Below are positions 35,637-47,597 of a DNA stretch of 64,000 bases, piece after piece. Every line of letters begins with the position of its first letter. Positions within the stretch are counted from its first letter, which is position 1. Source of the stretch: Hydractinia symbiolongicarpus (taxonomy: Eukaryota; Cnidaria; Hydrozoa; Anthoathecata; Hydractiniidae); the NCBI RefSeq assembly GCF_029227915.1, contig NC_079885.1:15449001-15513000 (forward strand). Direction: 5' to 3'. Below the pieces are notes generated by a model. It saw only the letters and a program-made list of their open reading frames with translations. It was not told the DNA's origin and searched no databases. A program made the translations under genes and the position numbers.

Positions 35637-36086
35637 ATTGACTTTTTCACGTTACATTATTTATCATTACGACTGTGACGTATCTTTTTTACGCAATAGC
35701 CGCTGAGTAAATCAAGTAAGGGACGTCATTAAAAGTTTCTTTCCCTTCAAAAGGGCTACAATCTGGCAGCATTAAATGCGCCAAGTCGCAAATGAATGGA
35801 TTACGAGCGTCAGACAAAGAAAATGGCGAAGTAGCTAACTTGCTAATTAACTTTGTCATATGAAAATTAAGTCTGAAAGTACCCTAGATTGCTTTCGTTG
35901 GAACTTTTTACCGGAAATCTTAAAGCGCATGGTTGTCGTAATTAATCGATAGCGCTTGAAATGAGCTTTCAAATGCACATAAACACGACCTATTTCGGAT
36001 AATCCAGTCAAGAAATATGACCTTTAAAGTCTAAACCATTTTCGATGTAATGTGCTAATAAATCGTAGATATCTGCCCGTTTGTTT

Positions 36087-36205
36087 GTCTACGACCATAC
36101 CACGATGAACACACCTGTTCTCGTCCGATCACGGAAGTTAAGCATCGTTGGGCCGGGATAGTACTTGGATGGGGGACCGCCTGGGAACTCCCGGTGTCGT
36201 AGGCT
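36087..36205 (+). rRNA. 5S: 5S rRNA, copy 64 (consensus)
   Basis: Exact consensus, flank type a. Confidence 0.98.
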
Positions 36206-36655
36206 ATTGACTTTTTCACGTTACATTATTTATCATTACGACTGGGACGTATCTTTTTTACGCAATAGCCGCCGAGTAAATCAAGAAAGAGACATGATTA
36301 GAAGTTGTTTTCCCTTCAAAACGGCTACAATCTTGCTGCAATAAATGCGCCACGTCGCAAATAAATGGATTACGAGCGTCAGACAAAGAAAATGGCGATG
36401 TAGTTACTTTGCTAATTAACTTTGTCATATGAAAATTAAGTCTGAAAGTACCCTAGATTGCCTTCGTTGGAACTTTTTACCGGAAATCTTAAAGCGCATT
36501 ATCGTCGTAATTAATGGATAGCGCTTGAAACAAGCTTTCAAATGCACATAAACACAACCTATTTCGGATAATCCAGTCAAGAAATATGACCTTTAAAATT
36601 TAAACCATTTTTGATGTAATGTGCTAATAAATCGTAGATATCTGCCCGTTTGTTT

Positions 36656-36774
36656 GTCTACGACCATACCACGATGAACACACCTGTTCTCGTCCGATCA
36701 CGGAAGTTAAGCATCGTTGGGCCGGGATAGTACTTGGATGGGGGACCGCCTGGGAACTCCCGGTGTCGTAGGCT
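36656..36774 (+). rRNA. 5S: 5S rRNA, copy 65 (consensus)
   Basis: Exact consensus. Its spacer shares gaagttgttttccc and attatcgtcg with the next unit. Confidence 0.98.
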
Positions 36775-37224
36775 ATTGACTTTTTCACGTTACATTATTT
36801 ATCATTACGACTGGGACGTATCTTTTTTACGCAATAGCCGCCGAGTAAATCAAGAAAGAGACATGATTAGAAGTTGTTTTCCCTTCAAAACGGCTACAAT
36901 CTTGCTGCAATAAATGCGCCACGTCGCAAATAAATGGATTACGAGCGTCAGACAAAGAAAATGGCGATGTAGTTACTTTGCTAATTAACTTTGTCATATG
37001 AAAATTAAGTCTGAAAGTACCCTAGATTGCCTTCGTTGGAACTTTTTACCGGAAATCTTAAAGCGCATTATCGTCGTAATTAATGGATAGCGCTTGAAAC
37101 GAGCTTTCAAATGCACATAAACACAACCTATTTCGGATAATCCAGTCAAGAAATATGACCTTTAAAATTTAAACCATTTTTGATGTAATGTGCTAATAAA
37201 TCGTAGATATCTGCCCGTTTGTTT

Positions 37225-37343
37225 GTCTACGACCATACCACGATGAACACACCTGTTCTCGTCCGATCACGGAAGTTAAGCATCGTTGGGCCGGGATAGT
37301 ACTTGGATGGGGAACCGCCTGGGAACTCCCGGTGTCGTAGACT
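37225..37343 (+). rRNA. 5S: 5S rRNA, copy 66 (g89a, g117a)
   Basis: g117a replaces the U2-G117 wobble with a U-A pair in helix I. Confidence 0.97.
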
Positions 37344-37793
37344 ATTGACTTTTTCACGTTACATTATTTATCATTACGACTGGGACGTATCTTTTTTACG
37401 CAATAGCCGCTGAGTAAATCAAGAAAGAGACATGATTAGAATTTGCTTTCCCTTCAAAACGGCTACAATCTTGCTGCAATAAATGCGCCACGTCGCAAAT
37501 AAATGGATTACAAGCGTCAGACAAAGAAAATGGCGATGTAGTTACTTTGCTAATTAACTTTGTCATATGAAAATTAAGTCTGAAAGCACCCTAGATTTCC
37601 TTCGTTGGAACTTTTTACCGGAAATCTTAAAGCGCATGATTGTCGTAAAGAATCGACAGCGCTTAAAAAGAGCTTTCAAATGCACATAAACACGACCTAT
37701 TTCGGATGATCCAGTCAAGAAATATGACCTTTAAAGTGTGAACCATTTTCGATGTAATGTGCTAATAAATCGTAGATATCTGCCCCTTTGTGT

Positions 37794-37912
37794 GTCTACG
37801 ACCATACCACGATGAACACACCTGTTCTCGTCCGATCACGGAAGTTAAGCATCGTTGGGCCGGGATAGTACTTGGATGGGGGACCGCCTGGGAACTCCCG
37901 GTGTCGTAGGCT
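37794..37912 (+). rRNA. 5S: 5S rRNA, copy 67 (consensus), primary terminator lost
   Basis: Exact consensus gene with flank type b, followed by the broken T run at 37917. Confidence 0.97.
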
Positions 37913-37916
37913 ATTG

Positions 37917-37923
37917 ACTCTTT
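37917..37923 (+). terminator. Broken primary terminator after copy 67
   Basis: The T5 run reads tcttt. The downstream T6 is intact. Unlike copies 6 and 34, the gene here is the consensus with flank type b, so this is either a separate mutation or a conversion tract limited to the terminator. Confidence 0.75.
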
Positions 37924-38362
37924 CACGTTACATTATTTATCATTACGACTGTGACGTATCTTTTTTACGCAATAGCCGCCGAGTAAATCAAGAAAGAGAC
38001 ATGATTAGAAGTTGCTTTCCCTTCAAAACGACTACCATCGTGCTGCAATAAATGCGCCACGTCGCAAATGAATGGATTACGAGCGTCAGACAAAGAAAAT
38101 AGCGATGTACTTACTTTGCTAACTAATTTTGTCATATGAAAATTAAGTCTGAAAGTACCCTAGATTTCCTTCGTTGGAACTTTTTACCGGAAATCTTAAA
38201 GCGCATTATTGTCGTAATTAATGAATAGCGCTTGAAATGAGCTTTCAAATGCACATAAACACGACCTATTTCGGATAATCCAGTCAAGAAATATGACCTT
38301 TAAAGTTTAAACCATTTTCGATGTAATGTGCTAATAAATCGTAGATATCTGCCCGTTTGTTT

Positions 38363-38481
38363 GTCTACGACCATACCACGATGAACACACCTGTTCTCGT
38401 CAGATCACGGAAGTTAAGCATCGTTGGGCCGGGATAGTACTTGGATGGGGGACCGCCTGGGAACTCCCGGTGTCGTAGGCT
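38363..38481 (+). rRNA. 5S: 5S rRNA, copy 68 (c40a)
   Basis: Begins a c40a, T106, g61c trio (copies 68-70). Its upstream spacer is of the gtacttactttgc type of class D. Confidence 0.97.
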
Positions 38482-38931
38482 ATTGACTTTTTCACGTTAC
38501 ATTATTTATCATTACGACTGGGACGTATCTTTTTTACGCAATAGCCGCTGAGTAAATCAAGAAAGAGACATGATTAGAAGTTGCTTTCCCTTCAAAACGG
38601 CTACAATCTTGCTGCAATAAATGCGCCACGTCGCAAATAAATGGATTACGAGCGTCAGACAAAGAAAATGGCGATGTAGTTACTTTGCTAATTAACTTTG
38701 TCATATGAAAATTAAGTCTGAAAGCACCCTAGATTTCCTTTGTTGGAACTTTTTACCGGAAATCTTAAAGCGCATTATTGTCGTAATTAATGGATAGCGC
38801 TTGAAATGAGCTTTCAAATGCACATAAACACGACCTATTTCGGATAATCCAGTCAAGAAATATGACCTTTAAAATTTAAACCATTTTCGATGTAATGTGC
38901 TAATAAATCGTAGATATCTGCCCGTTTGTTT

Positions 38932-39050
38932 GTCTACGACCATACCACGATGAACACACCTGTTCTCGTCCGATCACGGAAGTTAAGCATCGTTGGGCCG
39001 GGATAGTACTTGGATGGGGGACCGCCTGGGAACTCCTGGTGTCGTAGGCT
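38932..39050 (+). rRNA. 5S: 5S rRNA, copy 69 (c106t)
   Basis: G-U at 69/106. Confidence 0.98.
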
Positions 39051-39500
39051 ATTGACTTTTTCACGTTACATTATTTATCATTACGACTGGGACGTATCTT
39101 TTTTACGCAATAGCCGCTGAGTAAATCAAGAAAGAGACATGATTAGAAGTTGCTTTCCCTTCAAAACGGCTACAATCTTGCAGCATTAAATGCGCCACGT
39201 CGCAAATAAATGGATTACGAGCGTCAGACAAAGAAAATGGCGATGTAGTTACTTTGCTAATTAACTTTGTCATATGAAAATTAAGTCTGAAAGCACCCTA
39301 GATTTCCTTCGTTGGAACTTTTTACCGGAAATCTTAAAGCGCATGGTTGTCGTAAAGAATCGATAGCGCTTAAAAAGAGCTTTCAAATGCACATAAACAC
39401 GACCTATTTCGGATGATCCAGTCAAGAAATATTACCTTTAAAGTTTGAACCATTTTCGATGTAATGTGCTAATAAATCGTAGATATCTGCCCGTTTGTGT

Positions 39501-39619
39501 GTCTACGACCATACCACGATGAACACACCTGTTCTCGTCCGGTCACAGAAGTTAAGCATCCTCGGGCCGGGATAGTACTTGGATGGAGGACCGCCTGGGA
39601 ACTCCCGGTGTCGTAGGCT
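39501..39619 (+). rRNA. 5S: 5S rRNA, copy 70 (a42g, g47a, g61c, t63c, g87a), diverged
   Basis: g47a makes a T30-A47 pair in helix III in place of a wobble; g61c breaks helix II; g87a changes the loop. Flank type c. Confidence 0.93.
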
Positions 39620-40069
39620 ATAGACTTTTTCACGTTACATTATTTATCATTACGACTGTGACGTATCTTTTTTACGCAATAGCCGCTGAGTAAATCAAGT
39701 AAGGGACATCATTAGAAGTTTCTTTCCCTTCAAAAGGGCTACGATCTGGCAGCATTAAATGCGCCACGTCGCAAATGAATGGATTACGAGCGTCAGACAA
39801 GGAGAATGGCGATGTAGCTAATTTGCTAATTAACTTTGTCATATGAAAATTAAGTCTGAAAGTACCCTAGATTGCCTTCGTTGGAACTTTTTACCGGAAA
39901 TTTTAAAGCGCATTATTGTCGTAATTAATGAATAGCGCTTGAAATGAGCTTTCAAATGCACATAAACACGACCTATTTCGGATAATCCAGTCAAGAAATA
40001 TGACCTTTAAAGTTTAAACCATTTTCGATGTAATGTGCTAATAAATCGTAGATATCTGCCCGTTTGTTT

Positions 40070-40188
40070 GTCTACGACCATACCACGATGAACACACCTG
40101 TTCTCGTCAGATCACGGAAGTTAAGCATCGTTGGGCCGGGATAGTACTTGGATGGGGGACCGCCTGGGAACTCCCGGTGTCGTAGGCT
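40070..40188 (+). rRNA. 5S: 5S rRNA, copy 71 (c40a)
   Basis: Loop C change; duplicate at copy 74, 1707 bp away. Confidence 0.97.
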
Positions 40189-40638
40189 ATTGACTTTTTC
40201 ACGTTACATTATTTATCATTACGACTGTGACGTATCTTTTTTACGCAATAGCCGCTGAGTAAATCAAGTAAGGGACATCATTAGAAGTTTCTTTCCCTTC
40301 AAAAGGGCTACGATCTGGCAGCATTAAATGCGCCACGTCGCAAATGAATGGATTACGAGCGTCAGACAAAGAGAATGGCGATGTAGCTAATTTGCTAATT
40401 AACTTTGTCATATGAAAATTAAGTCTGAAAGTACCCTAGATTGCCTTCGTTGGAACTTTTTACCGGAAATCTTAAAGCGCATGGTTGTCGTAATTAATGG
40501 ATAGCGCTTGAAATGAGCTTTCAAATGCACATAAACACGACCTATTTCGGATGATCCAGTCAAGAAATATGATCTTTAAAATTTAAACCATTTTCGATGT
40601 AATGTGCTAATAAATCGTAGATATCTGCCCGTTTGTTT

Positions 40639-40757
40639 GTCTACGACCATACCACGATGAACACACCTGTTCTCGTCCGATCACGGAAGTTAAGCATCGT
40701 TGGGCCGGGATAGTACTTGGATGGGGGACTGCCTGGGAACTCCTGGTGTCGTAGGCT
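40639..40757 (+). rRNA. 5S: 5S rRNA, copy 72 (c92t, c106t)
   Basis: c92t leaves a G85-U92 wobble in helix IV. Confidence 0.96.
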
Positions 40758-41207
40758 ATTGACTTTTTCACGTTACATTATTTATCATTACGACTGGGAC
40801 GTATCTTTTTTACGCAATAGCCGCTGAGTAAATCAAGAAAGAGACATGATTAGAAGTTGCTTTCCCTTCAAAACGGCTACAATCTTGCTGCAATAAATGT
40901 GCCACGTCGCAAATGAATGGATTACGAGCGTCAGACAAAGAAAATGGCGATGTAGCTAATTTGCTAATTAACTTTGTCATATGAAAATTAAGTCTGAAAG
41001 TACCCTAGATTGCCTTCGTTGGAACTTTTTACCGGAAATCTTAAAGCGCATGGTTGTCGTAATTAATGGATAGCGCTTGAAATGAGCTTTCAAATGCACA
41101 TAAACACGACCTATTTCGGATGATCCAGTCAATAAATATGACCTTTAAAGTTTAAACCATTTTCGATGTGATGTGCTAATAAATCGTAGATATCTGCCCG
41201 TTTGTTT

Positions 41208-41326
41208 GTTTACGACCATACCACGATGAACACACCTGTTCTCGTCCGATCACGGAAGTTAAGCATCGTCGGGCCGGGATAGTACTTGGATGGGGAACCG
41301 CCTGGGAACTCCCGGTGTCGTAGGCT
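41208..41326 (+). rRNA. 5S: 5S rRNA, copy 73 (c3t, t63c, g89a)
   Basis: The c3t class without the 4-nt insertion; the downstream spacer has aagtaagggacatcatt. Confidence 0.97.
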
Positions 41327-41776
41327 ATTGACTTTTTCACGTTACATTATTTATCATTACGACTGTGACGTATCTTTTTTACGCAATAGCCGCTGAGTAA
41401 ATCAAGTAAGGGACATCATTAGAAGTTTCTTTCCCTTCAAAAGGGCTACGATCTGGCAGCATTAAATCCGCCACGTCGCAAATGAATGGATTACGAGCGT
41501 CAGACAAAGAGAATGGCGATGTAGCTAATTTGCTAATTAACTTTGTCATATGAAAATTAAGTCTGAAAGTACCCTAGATTGCCTTCGTTGGAACTTTTTA
41601 CCGGAAATTTTAAAGCGCATTATTGTCGTAATTAATGAATAGCGCTTGAAATGAGCTTTCAAATGCACATAAACACGACCTATTTCGGATAATCCAGTCA
41701 AGAAATATGACCTTTAAAGTTTAAACCATTTTCGATGTAATGTGCTAATAAATCGTAGATATCTGCCCGTTTGTTT

Positions 41777-41895
41777 GTCTACGACCATACCACGATGAAC
41801 ACACCTGTTCTCGTCAGATCACGGAAGTTAAGCATCGTTGGGCCGGGATAGTACTTGGATGGGGGACCGCCTGGGAACTCCCGGTGTCGTAGGCT
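41777..41895 (+). rRNA. 5S: 5S rRNA, copy 74 (c40a)
   Basis: Duplicate of copy 71. Confidence 0.97.
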
Positions 41896-42345
41896 ATTGA
41901 CTTTTTCACGTTACATTATTTATCATTACGACTGTGACGTATCTTTTTTACGCAATAGCCGCTGAGTAAATCAAGTAAGGGACATCATTAGAAGTTTCTT
42001 TCCCTTCAAAAGGGCTACGATCTGGCAGCATTAAATGCGCCACGTCGCAAATGAATGGATTACGAGCGTCAGACAAAGAGAATGGCGATGTAGCTAATTT
42101 GCTAATTAACTTTGTCATATGAAAATTAAGTCTGAAAGTACCCTAGATTGCCTTCGTTGGAACTTTTTACCGGAAATCTTAAAGCGCATGGTTGTCGTAA
42201 TTAATGGATAGCGCTTGAAATGAGCTTTCAAATGCACATAAACACGACCTATTTCGGATGATCCAGTCAAGAAATATGACCTTTAAAATTTAAACCATTT
42301 TCGATGTAATGTGCTAATAAATCGTAGATATCTGCCCGTTTGTTT

Positions 42346-42464
42346 GTCTACGACCATACCACGATGAACACACCTGTTCTCGTCCGATCACGGAAGTTAA
42401 GCATCGTTGGGCCGGGATAGTACTTGGATGGGGGACCGCCTGGGAACTCCTGGTGTCGTAGGCT
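42346..42464 (+). rRNA. 5S: 5S rRNA, copy 75 (c106t)
   Basis: Partner of copy 72 without c92t. Confidence 0.98.
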
Positions 42465-42914
42465 ATTGACTTTTTCACGTTACATTATTTATCATTACGA
42501 CTGGGACGTATCTTTTTTACGCAATAGCCGCTGAGTAAATCAAGAAAGAGACATGATTAGAAGTTGCTTTCCCTTCAAAACGGCTACAATCTTGCTGCAA
42601 TAAATGCGCCACGTCGCAAATGAATGGATTACGAGCGTCAGACAAAGAAAATGGCGATGTAGCTAATTTGCTAATTAACTTTGTCATATGAAAATTAAGT
42701 CTGAAAGTACCCTAGATTGCCTTCGTTGGAACTTTTTACCGGAAATCTTAAAGCGCATGGTTGTCGTAATTAATGGATAGCGCTTGAAATGAGCTTTCAA
42801 ATGCACATAAACACGACCTATTTCGGATGATCCAGTCAATAAATATGACCTTTAAAGTTTAAACCATTTTCGATGTGATGTGCTAATAAATCGTAGATAT
42901 CTGCCCGTTTGTTT

Positions 42915-43037
42915 GTTTACGACCATACCACGATGAACACACCTGTTCTCGTCCGATCACGGAAGTTAAGCATCTTCGGGCCGGGATAGTACTTGGATGG
43001 GGGACCGCCCGCCTGGGAACTCCCGGTGTCGTAGGCT
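42915..43037 (+). rRNA. 5S: 5S rRNA, copy 76 (123 nt; c3t, g61t, t63c, 4-nt insertion), likely damaged
   Basis: Helix II pair 17/61 is broken and box C is split by the insertion. First of three consecutive insertion copies. Confidence 0.92.
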
Positions 43038-43487
43038 ATTGACTTTTTCACGTTACATTATTTATCATTACGACTGTGACGTATCTTTTTTACGAAATAG
43101 CCGCTGAGTAAATCAAGAAAGAGACATGATTAGAAGTTGCTTTCCCTTCAAAACGGCTACAATCTTGCTGCAATAAATGCGCCACGTCGCAAATGAATGG
43201 ATTACGAGCGTCAGACAAAGAAAATGGCGATGTAGCTAATTTGCTAATTAACTTTGTCATATGAAAATTAAGTCTGAAAGTACCCTAGTTTGCCTTCGTT
43301 GGAACTTTTTACCGGAAATCTTAAAGCGCATGGTTGTCGTAATTAATGGATAGCGCTTGAAATGAGCTTTCAAATGCACATAAACACGACCTATTTCGGA
43401 TGATCCAGTCAATAAATATGACCTTTAAAGTTTAAACCATTTTCGATGTGATGTGCTAATAAATCGTAGATATCTGCCCGTTTGTTT

Positions 43488-43610
43488 GTTTACGACCATA
43501 CCACGATGAACACACCTGTTCTCGTCCGATCACGGAAGTTAAGCATCTTCGGGCCGGGATAGTACTTGGATGGGGGACCGCCCGCCTGGGAACTCCCGGT
43601 GTCGTAGGCT
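43488..43610 (+). rRNA. 5S: 5S rRNA, copy 77 (123 nt; c3t, g61t, t63c, 4-nt insertion), likely damaged
   Basis: Gene identical to copy 76, one 573-bp unit away. Confidence 0.92.
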
Positions 43611-44060
43611 ATTGACTTTTTCACGTTACATTATTTATCATTACGACTGTGACGTATCTTTTTTACGAAATAGCCGCTGAGTAAATCAAGAAAGAGACAT
43701 GATTAGAAGTTGCTTTCCCTTCAAAACGGCTACAATCTTGCTGCAATAAATGCGCCACGTCGCAAATGAATGGATTACGAGCGTCAGACAAAGAAAATGG
43801 CGATGTAGTTACTTTGCTAATTAACTTTGTCATATGAAAATTAAGTCTGAAAGTACCCTAGATTGCCTTCGTTGAAACTTTTTACCGGAAATCTTTAAGC
43901 GCATGGTTGTCGTAATTAATGGATAGCGCTTGAAATGAGCTTTCAAATGCACATAAACACGACCTATTTCGGATGATCCAGTCAATAAATATGACCTTTA
44001 AAGTTTAAACCATTTTCGATGTGATGTGCTAATAAATCGTAGATATCTGCCCGTTTGTTT

Positions 44061-44183
44061 GTTTACGACCATACCACGATGAACACACCTGTTCTCGTCC
44101 GATCACGGAAGTTAAGCATCGTCGGGCCGGGATAGTACTTGGAATGGGGACCGCCCGCCTGGGAGCTCCCGGTGTCGTAGGCT
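44061..44183 (+). rRNA. 5S: 5S rRNA, copy 78 (123 nt; c3t, t63c, t84a, g85t, 4-nt insertion, a101g), likely pseudogene
   Basis: Besides the insertion, the helix IV 5' strand reads ggaatgggg and loop E has a101g. One of the most altered copies. Confidence 0.9.
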
Positions 44184-44633
44184 ATTGACTTTTTCACGTT
44201 ACATTATTTATCATTACGACTGTGACGTATCTTTTTTACGAAATAGCCGCTGAGTAAATCAAGAAAGAGACATGATTAGAAGTTGCTTTCCCTTCAAAAC
44301 GGCTACAATCTTGCTGCAATAAATGCGCCACGTCGCAAATGAATGGATTACGAGCGTCAGACAAAGAAAATGGCGATGTAGTTACTTTGCTAATTAACTT
44401 TGTCATATGAAAATTAAGTCTGAAAGCACCCTAGATTTCCTTCGTTGGAACTTTTTACCGGAAATCTTAAAGCGCATTATTGTCGTAATTAATGGATAGC
44501 GCTTGAAATGAGCTTTCAAATGCACATAAACACGACCTATTTCGGATAATCCAGTCAAGAAATATGACCTTTAAAATTTAAACCATTTTCGATGTAATGT
44601 GCTAATAAATCGTAGATATCTGCCCGTTTGTTT

Positions 44634-44752
44634 GTCTACGACCATACCACGATGAACACACCTGTTCTCGTCCGATCACGGAAGTTAAGCATCGTCGGGC
44701 CGGGGTAGTACTTGGATGGGGGACCGCCTGGGAACTCCCGGTGTCGTAGGCT
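44634..44752 (+). rRNA. 5S: 5S rRNA, copy 79 (t63c, a72g)
   Basis: Follows an insertion copy just as copies 24 and 31 do. Confidence 0.96.
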
Positions 44753-45202
44753 ATTGACTTTTTCACGTTACATTATTTATCATTAGGACTGGGACGTATC
44801 TTTTTTACGCAATAGCCGCTGAGTAAATCAAGAAAGAGACATGATTATAAGTTGCTTTCCCTTCAAAACGGCTACAATCTTGCTGCAATAAATGCGCCAC
44901 GTCGCAAATAAATGGATTACGAGCGTCAGACAAAGAAAATGGCGATGTAGTTACTTTGCTAATTAACTTTGTCATATGAAAATTAAGTCTGAAAGTACCC
45001 TAGATTGCATTCGTTGGAACTTTTTACCGGAAATCTTAAAGCGCATTATTGTCGTAATTAATGGATAGCGCTTGAAACGAGCTTTCAAATGCACATAAAC
45101 ACAACCTTTTTCGGATAATCCAGTCAAGAAATATGACCTTTAAAATTTACATTATTTTTGATGTAATGTGCTAATAAATCGTAGATATCTGCCCGTTTGT
45201 TT

Positions 45203-45321
45203 GTCTACGACCATACCACGATGAACACACCTGTTCTCGTCCGATCACGGAAGTTAAGCATCGTTGGGCCGGGATAGTACTTGGATGGGGGACCGCCTGG
45301 GAACTCCCGGTGTCGTAGGCT
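45203..45321 (+). rRNA. 5S: 5S rRNA, copy 80 (consensus)
   Basis: Exact consensus. The upstream spacer has attatttttga in place of accatttttga. Confidence 0.98.
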
Positions 45322-45771
45322 ATTGACTTTTTCACGTTACATTATTTATCATTAGGACTGGGACGTATCTTTTTTACGCAATAGCCGCTGAGTAAATCAA
45401 GAAAGAGACATAATTAGAATTTGCTTTCCCTTCAAAACGGCTACAATCTTGCTGCAATAAATGCGCCACGTCGCAAATAAATGGATTACGAGCGTCAGAC
45501 AAAGAAAATGGCGATGTAGTTACTTTGCTAATAAACTTTGTCATATGAAAATTAAGTCTGAAAGCACCCTAGATTTCCTTCGTTAGAACTTTTTACCGGA
45601 AATCTTAAAGCGCATGGTTGTCGTAAAGAATCGATAGCGCTTAAAAAGAGCTTTCAAATGCACATAAACACGACCTATTTCGGATGATCCAGTCAAGAAA
45701 TATGACCTTTAAAGTGTGAACCATTTTCGATGTAATGTGCTAATAAATCGTAGATATCTGCCCCTTTGTGT

Positions 45772-45890
45772 GTCTACGACCATACCACGATGAACACACC
45801 TGTTCTCGTCCGATCACGGAAGTTAAACATCGTTAGGCCGGGATAGTACTTGGATGGGGGACCGCCTGGGAACTCCCGGTGTCGTAGGCT
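45772..45890 (+). rRNA. 5S: 5S rRNA, copy 81 (g56a, g64a)
   Basis: g64a breaks C15-G64 in helix II; both changes are in the A-box region. Flank type b. Confidence 0.95.
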
Positions 45891-46340
45891 ATTGACTTTT
45901 TCACGTTACATTATTTATCATTACGACTGGGACGTATCTTTTTTACGCAATAGCCGCTGAGTAAATCAAGAAAGAGACATGATTAGAAGTTGCTTTCCCT
46001 TCAAAACGGCTACAATCTTGCTGCAGTAAATGCGCCACGTCGCAAATAAATGGATTACGAGCGTCAGACAAAGAAAATGGCGATGTAGTTACTTTGCTAA
46101 TTAACTTTGTCATATGAAAATTAAGTCTGAAAGCACCCTAGATTTCCTTCGTTGGAACTTTTTACCGGAAATCTTAAAGCGCATTATTGTCGTAATTAAT
46201 GGATAGCGCTTGAAATGAGCTTTCAAATGCACATAAACACGACCTATTTCGGATAATCCAGTCAAGAAATATGACCTTTAAAATTTAAACCATTTTCGAT
46301 GTAATGTGCTAATAAATCGTAGATATCTGCCCGTTTGTTT

Positions 46341-46459
46341 GTCTACGACCATACCACGATGAACACACCTGTTCTCGTCCGATCACGGAAGTTAAGCATC
46401 GTTGGGCCGGGATAGTACTTGGATGGGGGACCGCCTGGGAACTCCTGGTGTCGTAGGCT
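46341..46459 (+). rRNA. 5S: 5S rRNA, copy 82 (c106t)
   Basis: G-U at 69/106; the upstream spacer has ctgcagtaaatg, as also upstream of copy 84. Confidence 0.98.
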
Positions 46460-46909
46460 ATTGACTTTTTCACGTTACATTATTTATCATTACGACTGGG
46501 ACGTATCTTTTTTACGCAATAGCCGCTGAGTAAATCAAGAAAGAGACATGATTAGAAGTTGCTTTCCCTTCAAAACGGCTACAATCTTGCTGCAATAAAT
46601 GCGCCACGTCGCAAATAAATGGATTACGAGCGTCAGACAAAGAAAATGGCGATGTAGTTACTTTGCTAATTAACTTTGTCATATGAAAATTAAGTCTGAA
46701 AGCACCCTAGATTTCCTTCGTTGGAACTTTTTACCGGAAATCTTAAAGCGCATTATTGTCGTAATTAATGAATAGCGCTTGAAATGAGCTTTCAAATGCA
46801 CATAAACACGACCTATTTCGGATAATCCAGTCAAGAAATATGACCTTTAAAGTTTAAACCATTTTCGATGTAATGTGCTAATAAATCGTAGATATCTGCC
46901 CGTTTGTTT

Positions 46910-47028
46910 GTCTACGACCATACCACGATGAACACACCTGTTCTCGTCCGATCACGGAAGTTAAGCATCGTTGGGCCGGGATAGTACTTGGATGGGGGAC
47001 CGCCTGGGAACTCCTGGTGTCGTAGGCT
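46910..47028 (+). rRNA. 5S: 5S rRNA, copy 83 (c106t)
   Basis: G-U at 69/106. Confidence 0.98.
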
Positions 47029-47478
47029 ATTGACTTTTTCACGTTACATTATTTATCATTACGACTGGGACGTATCTTTTTTACGCAATAGCCGCTGAGT
47101 AAATCAAGAAAGAGACATGATTAGAAGTTGCTTTCCCTTCAAAACGGCTACAATCTTGCTGCAGTAAATGCGCCACGTCGCAAATAAATGGATTACGAGC
47201 GTCAGACAAAGAAAATGGCGATGTAGTTACTTTGCTAATTAACTTTGTCATATGAAAATTAAGTCTGAAAGCACCCTAGATTTCCTTCGTTGGAACTTTT
47301 TACCGGAAATCTTAAAGCGCATTATTGTCGTAATTAATGGATAGCGCTTGAAATGAGCTTTCAAATGCACATAAACACGACCTATTTCGGATAATCCAGT
47401 CAAGAAATATGACCTTTAAAGTTTAAACCATTTTCGATGTAATGTGCTAATAAATCGTAGATATCTGCCCGTTTGTTT

Positions 47479-47597
47479 TTCTACGACCATACCACGATGA
47501 ACACACCTGTTCTCGTCAGATCACGGAAGTTAAGCATCGTTGGGCCGGGATAGTACTTGGATGGGGGACCGCCTGGGAACTTCCGGTGTCGTAGGCT
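47479..47597 (+). rRNA. 5S: 5S rRNA, copy 84 (g1t, c40a, c104t)
   Basis: The first base is T, which loses the terminal helix I pair and changes the +1 purine. c104t leaves a G71-U104 wobble. Confidence 0.94.

Larger units (their letters stand above)
39640..42960 (+). repeat. Three-unit duplication, offset 1707 bp (copies 71-73 and 74-76)
   Basis: The series c40a, c106t, c3t repeats with matching spacers. Copy 73 lacks the 4-nt insertion that copy 76 has, so the two differ inside the last gene. Confidence 0.85.
42915..44633 (+). repeat. Three consecutive 573-bp units with the 4-nt gene insertion (copies 76-78)
   Basis: Single-unit amplification: copies 76 and 77 are identical as genes, and copy 78 has extra changes. 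Confidence 0.85.
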
